Shown here: piece after piece, positions 1-10,005 of the stretch
Numbering within the stretch: the first letter of the stretch is position 1
Layout of the letters: the number at the start of each line of letters is the position of its first letter
Assembly: GCA_037718865.1 (NCBI GenBank)
Contig: JBBJMP010000005.1
Location: 1 to 64,000 of the forward strand
DNA length: 64,000 nucleotides
Direction of reading: 5' to 3'
DNA from: JADCRZ01 sp037718865
GTDB lineage: Bacteria > Bacteroidota > Bacteroidia > Chitinophagales > Chitinophagaceae
Program-made: the position numbers and the translations under genes
The notes under the pieces: generated by a model
The model's database searches: none
Seen by the model: the letters and a program-made list of their open reading frames with translations, nothing else
Told to the model about the DNA's origin: nothing

Positions 1-20
1 AGGGGCAACCCTTTTTGCTC

Positions 21-158
21 TAATTATTTTATTACTTGTTGTTACAACCAAGGGGTAGCCCCCGTCCGGGGGCATAACATATTGCATCTTAATGTGCTAC
101 AAACCGGTTGACCCTGCCGGGGCAGGAATCACCACGCTTAGGCGTAAAACGTTTGTAG
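21..158. repeat. Fold-back intergenic repeat, copy 1 (CTACAAAC/GTTTGTAG family)
   Basis: About 100 bp of this stretch (21-124) can be aligned by eye with 23195-23293: both hold an ATTATT..TTACTTGTTG stretch, a G/C hairpin made of GTAGCCCCC and CCGGGGGC, the word CTACAAAC (97-104) and a second hairpin ending in CCGGGGCA. The inverted partner GTTTGTAG lies at 151-158, so the element can fold back on itself. No reading frame of note. It follows the 3' end of the MFS gene on the other strand. Function unknown; it looks like a non-coding, REP-like mobile repeat. Confidence 0.6.
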
Positions 159-175
159 AATATTTAATCATTGAC

Positions 176-1378
176 TTAATTTAACTGTTCCCTTCTTGCC
201 AAAGTCCGGGCAATGAAGAGCGTACTGAATATAACGGCGACGCTCAGGTAGCCTACCCAGTTATAATAATGGATTTTCCCATCAGCACCTGAAGTGACTA
301 TAAATCCGGCTATGAGCGATGCCATACCGGTAAACAACTGCTGAAAGGAAGAGTTGAAGCTCATGAACTGTCCGCGATGTGCCGGGTTTACCACATTGCT
401 GATCATGGCTTGTGCAGGGATACTTCGGCCGGTAGATACGCTGAACCAGAATCCAGTCACTATTAATACATAGTAAAAAGGAATAGCCGGCATATTCGTT
501 ATTAAAAAGATAGGAACAAGAGAACAAATCGCACATATGAGAAATATGCGAAGCTTTCCATATTTGTCAGCAAGCCGGCCAATAATGAATGACGAAAAAA
601 GTGCACAGGTTCCACCCACCATATAAATCATCGGTGTCTGATCTTTGGTAAACCCTACATTAAATTCCATATAGGGGTTGATGAAAGGGATGATGAGAAA
701 ATGGCCCATCATTAAAAAAGCTGAAAGTGTTAGTGCAATAAGCTGGCTTTTGTTATTCAGCATTTCTGAGAGGACCTGCCAGGCTCCGGGGCGTTCCCCT
801 TTCTGGTTTTCCAGGTGGCTCCGCATGGAGGGCATAAAGCGAACGATCAGGGGGATAATGAAAACGCCCAGAATACCAATAAATATAAAAGGGGCATGCC
901 AGCTGAAAAATCTGGCCAGGTACAAACTGAATGGCACCCCGAATACTGAAGCAATAGAAAAGGCAGCAAAAACGGACCCCATGGCCCGGCCCCTTAACTC
1001 ATACTCAAAAGAATCGGCAACGATCGACAATACCTGTGCACCGATCAGTCCTCCAAACAAGCCGGTAAGTATTCTTGCAAAAAGCAGAAGGTATGGATCG
1101 GGGGCCAGTCCGCAACAAACAGTTCCGATAAGGAACCCTGTGTAGGCAAAGAGCAGGACTTTCTTGCGATCGTAACGGTCAACATAAAACGCGGTCAGCA
1201 TTCCCGATACAAAAGCGGTTACGGGATAAGCCGCTACGATCCAGCTGAAAAACTGGGCCGATATCTTGAAATGCGGCATCAGGAAGTTTCCCAATGGCAT
1301 CATGATCATGAAGTCGAGTATATGGGTAAAATTCAATGCCGACAACATTAATAAGAGCATCCTTTGTTTCCAGGTCAT
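176..1378 (-). CDS. MFS transporter (drug/metabolite efflux type)
   Basis: A 400-residue polytopic inner-membrane protein with about 12 hydrophobic segments and the layout of the major facilitator superfamily. The loop between helices 2 and 3 reads YVDRYDRKKVLL, the usual MFS motif A region, and a second such loop (GRLADKYGKLR) follows the central loop, as expected for the two six-helix halves. It probably exports a small molecule by proton antiport; the substrate cannot be told from sequence. The ATG at 1378 (MTWKQRM) is preferred over an upstream in-frame TTG at 1405. It stands alone, with a repeat element downstream and about 160 bp without a gene upstream. Confidence 0.85.
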   Translation of the reverse strand: MTWKQRMLLLMLSALNFTHILDFMIMMPLGNFLMPHFKISAQFFSWIVAAYPVTAFVSGMLTAFYVDRYDRKKVLLFAYTGFLIGTVCCGLAPDPYLLLFARILTGLFGGLIGAQVLSIVADSFEYELRGRAMGSVFAAFSIASVFGVPFSLYLARFFSWHAPFIFIGILGVFIIPLIVRFMPSMRSHLENQKGERPGAWQVLSEMLNNKSQLIALTLSAFLMMGHFLIIPFINPYMEFNVGFTKDQTPMIYMVGGTCALFSSFIIGRLADKYGKLRIFLICAICSLVPIFLITNMPAIPFYYVLIVTGFWFSVSTGRSIPAQAMISNVVNPAHRGQFMSFNSSFQQLFTGMASLIAGFIVTSGADGKIHYYNWVGYLSVAVIFSTLFIARTLARREQLN

Positions 1379-1563
1379 AAATGAATCTTTGGTTCGAACA
1401 ATCAATATTTCCCGTCAGCTTTCTATCGGCAGGCATAAACGCATGAACATTCAAATGAAATAAATGTTTAACCTTTAAGTTCCAACAGGCAAGATACACA
1501 GAGTAAGGTGAAGATATAATATCCTAAAACGGTCAGGCAACCATTGTCAGGCCACTCCATTCG

Positions 1564-4500
1564 CTATCTTTGAACCACCCGTACAATACCCGCCCCATGG
1601 TAGGAATGATATTCACCGTTATACATGGCATCAGCACTTACCGGGCCCATCCGGTAGATTCCGGGCGAAACGGCCCTCACCGCATAATAATAGACTTGCT
1701 TATTGTTTACGAGATCTACAAAAAGATTGATACGATCATCCCTGGCATCGAGCTGCGTTGGACTGGAAGCGTCCTTGATCCAATCCATGCCCGGAATTTC
1801 TTTGGTTCTGGGATTTTCAATTTCAAAACCGGCAGGCAACATATCGGTAATGACCACGTTATCTACATTACCGGAAAAAGATTTTTCAACAACGATCTGA
1901 ACGATGTTGATATCATTCTGGGTAAAGGTAGTACCTGTAATTTTCCTTCCAAAACGATCAAAGAACTGCCTCCTTACCTTAATGTAATTATCTTCTTCCT
2001 GGTAGGTGCCAGTCATACTTATTCCTTCACTTTGCCACCAGTAATATAATCGCCCTTCACCAGTAGTAACCAGGTCCACACTTGTTCCACCTAAGTCTTT
2101 TGCAGTAAGGCGAACCGGGTTGCCATTAACCTTTGCCGCCAGCCTGCCGTTAACTTTCACTTCGCCAGTCACCGTCGACTTACCCGAAGACCTGGCCAGT
2201 TTTCCTATTGCAAGGAAGCTAAAAGCGCTTTCCTGGGTACTATACCATACACGCTGTTTCAACTTGTTAACCACATGTCTGGCCATTACCGGAATCTGCG
2301 CATTGCCAGGCTCCACATCGATCAATACATTCAAAGCAATAGCCTCGTCACGAATATCAGAATAAAAACTGCCGCCTGTCTGCGGAATAGATTCTTCTCC
2401 ACTAAAACTCGAAGGCAATAGTTCTCTGAACTTGTTTCTGTCGCCCGCAACGGCATAAGAAGCGGACAACAGGTAGCGGCCATCAATACTTAACAATTGC
2501 GGGTTTGCTTTATAATAATTCATGACAGGTATATTAGGTCTGCCTGCAACAGCCAGCACATACAATCCATAACTTACCTCTTTGGGAGCGATTTTTTTTT
2601 GCTGGTCGCGGTTATAATAGTAATTGATGGTTTCCCTCTTTTTCAGCTTATTATTTATATAACCAAGTATGGTCTCAATCAGCGCCTTATCGACATCGTA
2701 TCCTGCCTTTTGCGCTTCCAGTAAAAAGTGAGCAGCGTAAATGGTGACCCACCAGTTTTCCGTTCCTTCATTATCCCACAACAGTATTGCCCCGTTATAT
2801 AACTGGCGCATCATGATCTGCCTGATAGCCTGTTGTATATTGTAGTTGGCGTTTGACCTGGAGGATTTATCCGGCTGCATCAATTCGGCTAAGTCGCTGT
2901 AATACAATTGAGGGAACGCCGCTGATACCACCTGCTCTGTGCATCCATACGGGTACTTCACCAGGTATTGCAGCTGGTTAGCCAGCTCCAGCGCCGGTGA
3001 ACGGCTTATCACCAGGTTGTAAGCCGAACTGCCCGGCATGAAATCGCTCGAGCCTATGGTTATGCGCTGCGTCGCTTTTCCATTCACAGAGCCGCTACCG
3101 CTAAGCTTTTGCAGACCGGCACTCGGACGCACACTGATGTCCGTTTCTTCAACGAACTTTTCGCCCAGGCCCTGTACTTCAATGTTAACCTTACCTGCAC
3201 TTATGGTGGGTGCGGCAACGACCCTGAACGCTGCCCTGCTTTCGCTGTTGGCAGGCAGATTCAGGGTCTGGCTTTTGCCGCCAATGACCTGCAGCGGTCC
3301 TGACACGGAAATTACAGCCACTGCCGAAGTGTTTTTACCAGTAGTATTTGTTATGGTGACAGGGACGTTAACCGTATCTGAAGGACTTAAAAATCGAGGC
3401 AGCGCCGTACTGAGAACGATAGGATCGGCCACCGTCATGGCAAACTCGGCTGAACCAAAAGATTCATCTTTATACGCCACCGCCATTAACCTTACCTGGC
3501 CGCTGAAGGCAGGAATGTCAACTTCAAAATTCGCTTCCCCATTACCGTTAGCCTTCACTATCCGGCTCCAGTAAGAAACGATTTTGATGCGCTTATTAGG
3601 CATCGGGTTAATACGTTTGCTCATCTCCGCCTCCCCGTCACCACCGGTGCTGCTAAGCCTTGCTTTTAACTCCGGGAACAACAGCGGATAAATATTATAA
3701 CCGTTAACCTCAAGCGCTTTTTTAGCGTAAAAGTGATTATACGGATCTGGTGTCCGGAAACCGGTTACCTGCAAAACGCCGTTATCTACTGCCGCTAACG
3801 TAATATAACTGTTTGGTAAGGCTTTTACCTTTACCTTCTGATGGGTACGCGACCGAACTGATTTCAAGGCAGTGATCTGAACTGATGACAGCCTGCTCTT
3901 TTCTTCTACTATCACATTACTGAATCCATGCGCAACAGTTAACGGGATGTCAGACACATCATGCGGTTTAATGAGGGTAGCAGTGATATATATGTTGGGT
4001 ATATGTGCCGTAGTCACTTTCATGTCAAGCGAAACAGTACGTTTTTGTACCTCTACGTATTGATGCGATATTAATTCATCCGTTTCCATGGTAACCAGCA
4101 TCTTTCCGGAGAAAGGGGTTGCAAATAAGACCTTTACGGTTTCACCTGCCTGGTAAGTAGATTTGTCCAGCTCGATATCGATACTACCTTCCCTGTTTAC
4201 TTCAAAAGAAGCATTATCCGCGCCCCAGCTGCCATAACTGTAAAATGACCGGCTTACATAATTGGCCGTTCCCGGTAAAGACACACGTAATTCATAGTCT
4301 CCCGGTGACCTGGGAACAAATGGGTAGAACGTCTTATCTCCACTAACGGTGATGACTGTACGGGATATCAGCTTATCTTCTTTCTGCGATTGGTAATGGA
4401 AATAACTACCCGTTTTTGCCAACACGGTGCGGTATTCATGCTTGATGACTTTTATTTCGGCCCTGGCACCGTTTAACAAAGTTTCTTTCTGGTCAATGGC

Positions 4501-6960
4501 AATAACCGGGAAGGAAATGGTTTGATGCAAAGGGTAATAACCGTAACCATCCGAGCCTACACCCAGGAAGACGGGTTGTGTAACGATGTCTGCGAAAACA
4601 CTCCGGCTAACAGGCCTTCCCGTTTCGTCAAATACGGTTGCAAAGAACGTGGATTGCAGGATGCCCATATTGCTGTACGTGTCTGGCACTTTATATAGTT
4701 CAGCCGCATTACCGTTTTCATCCGTGCTGCCCTGTTTTACAATCTTATCAAAGAAGGTGTTTTGATTAGCCAGGTCAAAATCGTAGCGCGGGTATTTTTT
4801 GGGATTAAAAGACTTTTGTTTGATCTGGATCTCCGCTTCATAATTACGGTTAGAGGCCGGCGGACCAAAAAAATTAATTGCATTGATAAAGAGTGATGTT
4901 GCATCGCCGGGCCGGAGGAAAGGCTTATCCAGTTTTGCAGTTACTTTTATTCTGTCTGGAACGAACTCTTCTATCATGAACGTTTTGGTGGCCAGTAAAA
5001 TGTCGTTGGATGTGTAGACTTCCAGTGAATAGCTACCCGTTATGGCTGCGGTGGACACATCAACATCACCCTCAACCGAACCTTGTTCGTTCAAGGTTTT
5101 CCGGAAGGTTTTCAGCTCTTTTCCATTAGGCAGCAAAAACTTTAAATGAAGTGGCATTTCTCCAGGCACCTTCCAGAGCCTGTTTCGCACAATGACTGAA
5201 AAATTAACCTTTTCACCCGGACGATAGACATCTCTTTCTGCATAGACAAAGGCATCTAACCCTGCCAGATTACCGCGCTTTCCACCTACATCAAACCGTG
5301 AAGTGCCGGTCTTGGTACTCGAAAACGGCAGGTAGTTAAAATCTCCGGCTGTTTTTGCGATCACCATGGCAGGCCTGAAACCGGCAAGTTCGTTCCTGGT
5401 ATAGCTTATCTCACCTACCCCATCCGCATTGGTGGTAGCCATGCCAAGCAGTTGGTTGTTAAATCCGTATACCATCAGGTTTACTTCCTGAACAGGCGCG
5501 GCCGTTTTAATGGAATTGGCGAATACATAAATTTTTTCTTTTCCTTCTTTGGCAATGAGCCCGATATCGGACATGGAAATGAAACGGCTGTCGCGCACCC
5601 AGTAATCTTCCGTAGAACGGATCATGATATGATAGATACCTTTAAAATCCGGCAAACGGTCTTCAATGTTGAAATTGAACAGCCGGCTGTTACCGTATTT
5701 TGGTAATGACCTGGTATCGATTTCCTTTTCGTAGACCACATCTCCCTGGGTTACGTCGCCTTCCTCTTCGTAATATTCACCCTGGTCACCATCTTGCCGG
5801 GAAGTTTCCCTGGGATAATACCCGGATCGCTGAGCTGAGAGGATGTTGCTTTCATAGATCTTCGATATCACCACCTTTACCTTCTGAACGGTGGCCATTT
5901 TTACTTCAATATTTTTTTGCCCTTGCCCCGAGAGGTAGACTGCTTTATCTCCTGAAAACCGGATTGAAGGTTCGAGCCGGCCAAAAGCCAGGTTATTTGA
6001 ATAATTATCGCGCAGTGTGCCTCCTATATTTCCGCGTAAACCCTTGCTGACGGTAAGTTCGTAGGATTTTGACACGTCAAAACTGCCGCTGCTGATCATA
6101 AATCCTTCATCGGTTAATTCCACCGCGAATTTCACGGCGGGATTAATGGTTATCAACGAGGCCTGGTTGGGGTCTGCCAATTGCTGGCTTGTTCTTACTG
6201 CTATGGTGCCGGTGGTTCCATCATGTTCGGCCGAAATTTCGTTGATGTTAAGCACAAAGGGGGAAGTAATCAACCCCTTCCATTCTGCCGGTTCCCTGGT
6301 ACCGTTGCTGCCGCTTTCAGGTACCAATCCTTTATCCAGGAGGAACTGAACGTCGTAGTCCTTGTTTTCTGCTTTTACATTGGATAAGCGCAGAGATATT
6401 TTATTGCTTGCTGATAAAGTTTGAAGGTTAAAGCCCGTCTCTTTTTCATCTACCTTAATGTGAAGCTTTTCTTTGATGTTTGCCGGGTCTACCGGGTAAT
6501 TGAAATACAGATCGATCTGAGGTGCCACCGTCCTGGTGGCTGCATCCTGCAGGATCCAGGAGATATTCGTATTATTCAAGGCCAGATCGGGTGTTCTGAA
6601 TTCCACCTGATCAGCTTTGTCGATACGGTCATATTTGGAATAGTGCAGGATGTCGCTGTTTAATTTGGCCTTGAAGGAGGTGGCTGCAGGCAGGGGCCTG
6701 GAAGGTGAAAACACCAGTTCATCCGGAGTTTCCCAACGGAAGCGGCCAGGGATCGCGGGTTTAAATTCTATGTACTCTGTAGAATCCCACTGGTTTAACA
6801 ATGAGTCCGGTACCAGGGCCTGGCTAAACCGGAAGCTTAAGTTGCCAAGCTGAGGCACTTCGCTTTTTGCAGTGGTAGATTCCAGGTTTACAACGTCCCG
6901 GTTACAGGAACACAAGAGAGCAACCGCTATGGTTGTAGTCAGCATAGAATTAATACGCAT
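1564..6960 (-). CDS. Alpha-2-macroglobulin family lipoprotein with CTEQ thioester motif
   Basis: A 1798-residue bacterial alpha-2-macroglobulin of the YfhM type, a periplasmic protease trap thought to protect the envelope. The start at 6960 gives a lipoprotein signal peptide ending in the lipobox LLCSC (lipidated Cys19); a TTG 36 bp upstream would spoil it. Next come many beta-sandwich (MG-like) domains, a bait-region segment, and the thioester motif YGCTEQ near residue 1340 inside the alpha-helical thioester domain (YLVKYPYGCTEQ). The C-terminal part is again beta-rich. It is divergent from a small membrane gene and pbpC. YfhM and PbpC are neighbours in many proteobacteria, so the linkage supports a shared role: trapping proteases that enter and repairing peptidoglycan. 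Confidence 0.9.
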   Translation of the reverse strand: MRINSMLTTTIAVALLCSCNRDVVNLESTTAKSEVPQLGNLSFRFSQALVPDSLLNQWDSTEYIEFKPAIPGRFRWETPDELVFSPSRPLPAATSFKAKLNSDILHYSKYDRIDKADQVEFRTPDLALNNTNISWILQDAATRTVAPQIDLYFNYPVDPANIKEKLHIKVDEKETGFNLQTLSASNKISLRLSNVKAENKDYDVQFLLDKGLVPESGSNGTREPAEWKGLITSPFVLNINEISAEHDGTTGTIAVRTSQQLADPNQASLITINPAVKFAVELTDEGFMISSGSFDVSKSYELTVSKGLRGNIGGTLRDNYSNNLAFGRLEPSIRFSGDKAVYLSGQGQKNIEVKMATVQKVKVVISKIYESNILSAQRSGYYPRETSRQDGDQGEYYEEEGDVTQGDVVYEKEIDTRSLPKYGNSRLFNFNIEDRLPDFKGIYHIMIRSTEDYWVRDSRFISMSDIGLIAKEGKEKIYVFANSIKTAAPVQEVNLMVYGFNNQLLGMATTNADGVGEISYTRNELAGFRPAMVIAKTAGDFNYLPFSSTKTGTSRFDVGGKRGNLAGLDAFVYAERDVYRPGEKVNFSVIVRNRLWKVPGEMPLHLKFLLPNGKELKTFRKTLNEQGSVEGDVDVSTAAITGSYSLEVYTSNDILLATKTFMIEEFVPDRIKVTAKLDKPFLRPGDATSLFINAINFFGPPASNRNYEAEIQIKQKSFNPKKYPRYDFDLANQNTFFDKIVKQGSTDENGNAAELYKVPDTYSNMGILQSTFFATVFDETGRPVSRSVFADIVTQPVFLGVGSDGYGYYPLHQTISFPVIAIDQKETLLNGARAEIKVIKHEYRTVLAKTGSYFHYQSQKEDKLISRTVITVSGDKTFYPFVPRSPGDYELRVSLPGTANYVSRSFYSYGSWGADNASFEVNREGSIDIELDKSTYQAGETVKVLFATPFSGKMLVTMETDELISHQYVEVQKRTVSLDMKVTTAHIPNIYITATLIKPHDVSDIPLTVAHGFSNVIVEEKSRLSSVQITALKSVRSRTHQKVKVKALPNSYITLAAVDNGVLQVTGFRTPDPYNHFYAKKALEVNGYNIYPLLFPELKARLSSTGGDGEAEMSKRINPMPNKRIKIVSYWSRIVKANGNGEANFEVDIPAFSGQVRLMAVAYKDESFGSAEFAMTVADPIVLSTALPRFLSPSDTVNVPVTITNTTGKNTSAVAVISVSGPLQVIGGKSQTLNLPANSESRAAFRVVAAPTISAGKVNIEVQGLGEKFVEETDISVRPSAGLQKLSGSGSVNGKATQRITIGSSDFMPGSSAYNLVISRSPALELANQLQYLVKYPYGCTEQVVSAAFPQLYYSDLAELMQPDKSSRSNANYNIQQAIRQIMMRQLYNGAILLWDNEGTENWWVTIYAAHFLLEAQKAGYDVDKALIETILGYINNKLKKRETINYYYNRDQQKKIAPKEVSYGLYVLAVAGRPNIPVMNYYKANPQLLSIDGRYLLSASYAVAGDRNKFRELLPSSFSGEESIPQTGGSFYSDIRDEAIALNVLIDVEPGNAQIPVMARHVVNKLKQRVWYSTQESAFSFLAIGKLARSSGKSTVTGEVKVNGRLAAKVNGNPVRLTAKDLGGTSVDLVTTGEGRLYYWWQSEGISMTGTYQEEDNYIKVRRQFFDRFGRKITGTTFTQNDINIVQIVVEKSFSGNVDNVVITDMLPAGFEIENPRTKEIPGMDWIKDASSPTQLDARDDRINLFVDLVNNKQVYYYAVRAVSPGIYRMGPVSADAMYNGEYHSYHGAGIVRVVQR

Positions 6961-7172
6961 AAGGGCATGGGTTGTATGTTGTTCAATGATTCGCAAAAGT
7001 ATTCACGCTGTTACCGCATGAAAACCATGTTAAAGTACAAATTAGCTTACAATTTTACGATTTGTAATATTGTTAAATCAGGAGGAGAGTGAAAAATTAC
7101 CTCTTCAGCATTGCAGGCAACAGAAGTATATCGTAAATTACTATTTATATTTCATCGACTAAATCAGCAGTT

Positions 7173-7586
7173 ATGTTTCCAGACATTCCTTTTCTTTACG
7201 TTTTCGGACCAGCAATTGTTTTAGTCGCCATCATTGAAATAATATATAAATTAAGGGCAAAGCCTTATAAAAATGAGCTTGAGCAATCGTTATCTAATTT
7301 CAAAATCACCGTAATTCAATTAGGTATTTTATTAGTCGTACTTTGGCTTTCTCTGACACCTACTCCATCTTTGTCAACATTTGGCTATCCGGCAGACCTT
7401 AATAGTGTGAATACAAACGAGAAAATATTGGGTTATTTACAAAAAAGTAACCAGGCAATTGTTCGAACCACAGAAGTATTGAAGTGGACGCTGTTTTTAT
7501 TCGCCTGGTCACTTTTAGCTTCTGTTTATGGTGTTATCAAAGCCTATAAGCGTAACAACTCTCAAGAATCACTCGCGCTTAAATGA
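7173..7586 (+). CDS. Small membrane protein of unknown function
   Basis: A 137-residue protein with three predicted membrane helices at about residues 8-26, 44-62 and 104-122, joined by a charged loop (27-43) and a polar loop (63-103). I do not recognise the family. Its stop lies 7 bp before the proposed start of the PBP1C gene, so the two are probably co-transcribed, and it faces the alpha-2-macroglobulin gene across about 210 bp. A role in the same envelope function is possible but rests only on position. The coding call is supported by clean hydrophobic periodicity and a good ATG start. Confidence 0.65.
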   Translation: MFPDIPFLYVFGPAIVLVAIIEIIYKLRAKPYKNELEQSLSNFKITVIQLGILLVVLWLSLTPTPSLSTFGYPADLNSVNTNEKILGYLQKSNQAIVRTTEVLKWTLFLFAWSLLASVYGVIKAYKRNNSQESLALK

Positions 7587-7593
7587 ATTTCTG

Positions 7594-9897
7594 ATGTTCA
7601 TTTCAATAAACCTAATCTTAAGGTTCCTGGTTGGAATAGGAGTTATTATCATCTTCATCATTACTGTCAACTTCCTGTTTCCTTTACCAGATAAAATAGA
7701 ATACTCAACCATCATCACCGATAGCCGGAACGAAGTGATCCATGCCTTTCTTACGAGTGACCAGAAATGGAGGATGAAAACGGAGTTGGTTGAAATATCG
7801 CCCTTGCTTCAAAAGACGATCGTGCAGAAAGAGGATAAATATTTTTACTATCATCCGGGTGTCAATGTTCTCGCAGTTTGCCGGGCAGCAATAAAGAATA
7901 TATTCCGTTTGAAAAGAACTTCGGGCGCATCCACAATTACCATGCAGGTGGCCAGGGCGCTGGAGCCCAAGAAAAGGACCTGGTGGAACAAGGGTGTGGA
8001 AGTATTCAGGGCCTTTCAACTGGAATGGAAATACAGCAAACAGGAAATCCTTCAGCTATACCTGAACCTCATTCCGTTCGGGGGAAACATAGAAGGCGTA
8101 AAATCTGCTGCTTTTTTGTATTTTAAAAAATCACCCGATCATCTGTCGCTCGCCGAAATCACCGCGCTGTCCATCATCCCAAACCGCCCTTCCTCCCTGG
8201 TCATCGGAAAGGACAATAACCGGATCATGAACGCGAGGAACCGGTGGTTGAAGCAATTTGCCAGAGAGCAGATCTTCACCCAAAAAGAAATTGCAGATGC
8301 GTTGAATGAACCCCTGACAGCTGTCCGCGGAACCGTTCCTGCCTTGTTACCCCAGCTATCCTATACGTTGAAAAAAACCGGAAACGATATTATACGTACA
8401 AATATTGAACGTAATACGCAGCTAAAAACCGAAAAGCTGGTAAAGGATTATGTGCGGAGCTTATACGTCAAAAACATTCGGAATGCTGCTGTGGTAATCA
8501 TTGACAATACCAGCCATAAAGTGATCTCCTATATCGGTTCCGCTGACTTCCGGGATAGTGTTGATGGAGGACAGGTAAACGGAGCCGCTGCCATTCGTCA
8601 GCCTGGAAGCACACTCAAGCCTTTGCTTTATGGATTATGTATTGACGAGGGCCTGATGACACCGAAAATGGTAATCACCGATGTTGCTGTCAATTTTAAT
8701 GGTTACGCTCCGGAGAATTACGACCGGAATTTTAACGGCTATGTGACGCTGGAGTATGCCCTGGAGCACTCCCTCAATATTCCCGCCGTAAAAAGCCTGC
8801 GGTTGCTGAAAACAGACCGGCTGGTGCAATCACTCGCCAACTGTAATTTTCAGCAGATAAAAAAAGATCAGCACAAGCTCGGATTGTCTATGATCCTGGG
8901 TGGATGCGGAGCGAGCCTGGAAGAATTAACTGGTTTGTATTCAGCCTTTGCGACGGAGGGCGTTTACATAAAACCTTCATTCCTGCAACAGGATACTGTA
9001 CAAAGGAGCACAAGGATCTTAAGTGCCGCGGCCGCTTATATGATCAATGATATCATGTCAAAAGTAAACCGTCCTGATTTTCCGCTCACCTGGCAAAGCA
9101 CGGAACGCATGCCCAGAATTGCCTGGAAAACGGGCACCTCATATGGAAGGCGGGATGCCTGGAGCATCGGATACAACCGGAATTATACCATAGGGGTTTG
9201 GATAGGGAATTTCTCCGGCTTAGGCATACCGGAGCTAAGCGGTGCAGATATAGCCACACCGCTATTGTTTAAGGTTTTTAATACACTTGATTATGACACG
9301 GATGCAGCATGGTTCCGTCAACCGGAAGACTGCGACATGCGCAAAATTTGCTCGGAAACAGGACTGCTTCCGGATGACCACTGTTCACATGTCGTAATGG
9401 ATTATTTTATCCCACTTGTCTCCTCAGCGAAAAAGTGTACTAACGTGGAGGAGATCATTGTAAGCGCAGATGAAAAATTATCGTATTGCAAAAGCTGTAT
9501 GCCCGAAAGCGGATACAAGAAAAGGAAGTATAAGATCATTTCCCCTGAAATGAAATCTTATTTTAATGACAACCGGATAACCTATGATAAGATCCCTCCG
9601 CATTACGGCGACTGTGACAAGATCTTCAAGGAAGGATCACCGGTCATTATTTCTCCGTCACATGATGCGGAATACCTGATCAGCAAAAAGGACCCTGAAC
9701 CCTTGCAACTTGTGGCAAATGTAAACAGCGATGTAAGTAAACTGTACTGGTATATAAACAATCATTTGTATAAAGTGACCGATGCCAACAGCAGACCGTT
9801 CTTCATTCCCGGCGAAGGCCCCGTTAAGATTTCCTGCACCGATGATAAAGGAAGAAATAAGGACATCTGGATAAAGGTCAGGTATGTGAACCTGTAA
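7594..9897 (+). CDS. pbpC: Penicillin-binding protein 1C (bifunctional glycosyltransferase/transpeptidase)
   Basis: A 767-residue class A penicillin-binding protein. An N-terminal membrane anchor (about 7-29) is followed by a GT51 glycosyltransferase domain with catalytic Glu80 in QKEDKYF and the motif SGASTITMQVAR (110-121). The transpeptidase domain has the SxxK motif at Ser339 (GSTLKP), SLN and KTGTS. The last 90 or so residues resemble the BiPBP C-terminal domain that marks PBP1C rather than PBP1A. It polymerises and cross-links peptidoglycan in the periplasm. The ATG at 7594 is chosen because an earlier in-frame ATG (7528) lies inside the previous gene. Position next to alpha-2-macroglobulin matches the family's usual neighbourhood. 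Confidence 0.9.
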   Translation: MFISINLILRFLVGIGVIIIFIITVNFLFPLPDKIEYSTIITDSRNEVIHAFLTSDQKWRMKTELVEISPLLQKTIVQKEDKYFYYHPGVNVLAVCRAAIKNIFRLKRTSGASTITMQVARALEPKKRTWWNKGVEVFRAFQLEWKYSKQEILQLYLNLIPFGGNIEGVKSAAFLYFKKSPDHLSLAEITALSIIPNRPSSLVIGKDNNRIMNARNRWLKQFAREQIFTQKEIADALNEPLTAVRGTVPALLPQLSYTLKKTGNDIIRTNIERNTQLKTEKLVKDYVRSLYVKNIRNAAVVIIDNTSHKVISYIGSADFRDSVDGGQVNGAAAIRQPGSTLKPLLYGLCIDEGLMTPKMVITDVAVNFNGYAPENYDRNFNGYVTLEYALEHSLNIPAVKSLRLLKTDRLVQSLANCNFQQIKKDQHKLGLSMILGGCGASLEELTGLYSAFATEGVYIKPSFLQQDTVQRSTRILSAAAAYMINDIMSKVNRPDFPLTWQSTERMPRIAWKTGTSYGRRDAWSIGYNRNYTIGVWIGNFSGLGIPELSGADIATPLLFKVFNTLDYDTDAAWFRQPEDCDMRKICSETGLLPDDHCSHVVMDYFIPLVSSAKKCTNVEEIIVSADEKLSYCKSCMPESGYKKRKYKIISPEMKSYFNDNRITYDKIPPHYGDCDKIFKEGSPVIISPSHDAEYLISKKDPEPLQLVANVNSDVSKLYWYINNHLYKVTDANSRPFFIPGEGPVKISCTDDKGRNKDIWIKVRYVNL

Positions 9898-10005
9898 GGG
9901 TTTTTTCCCAAACTTATTGACAGTGTTTGCCATTGCAAAGTCACGGTTGGGACATCCTCCTACCGTGTCATTTCAACGAGCGCGTCAGTGCTTGATTAAA
10001 AACGC

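Noticed and set aside
3038..3574. Long plus-strand open frame opposite the alpha-2-macroglobulin gene
   Set aside because: Antisense to a clear conserved domain, no homology or start signal; it reflects codon usage of the real gene.
9966..9982. GTCATTTCAACGA word, also near 50698
   Set aside because: Looks like a fragment of a common Bacteroidota repeat, but only about 13 bp are shared; too short to call.
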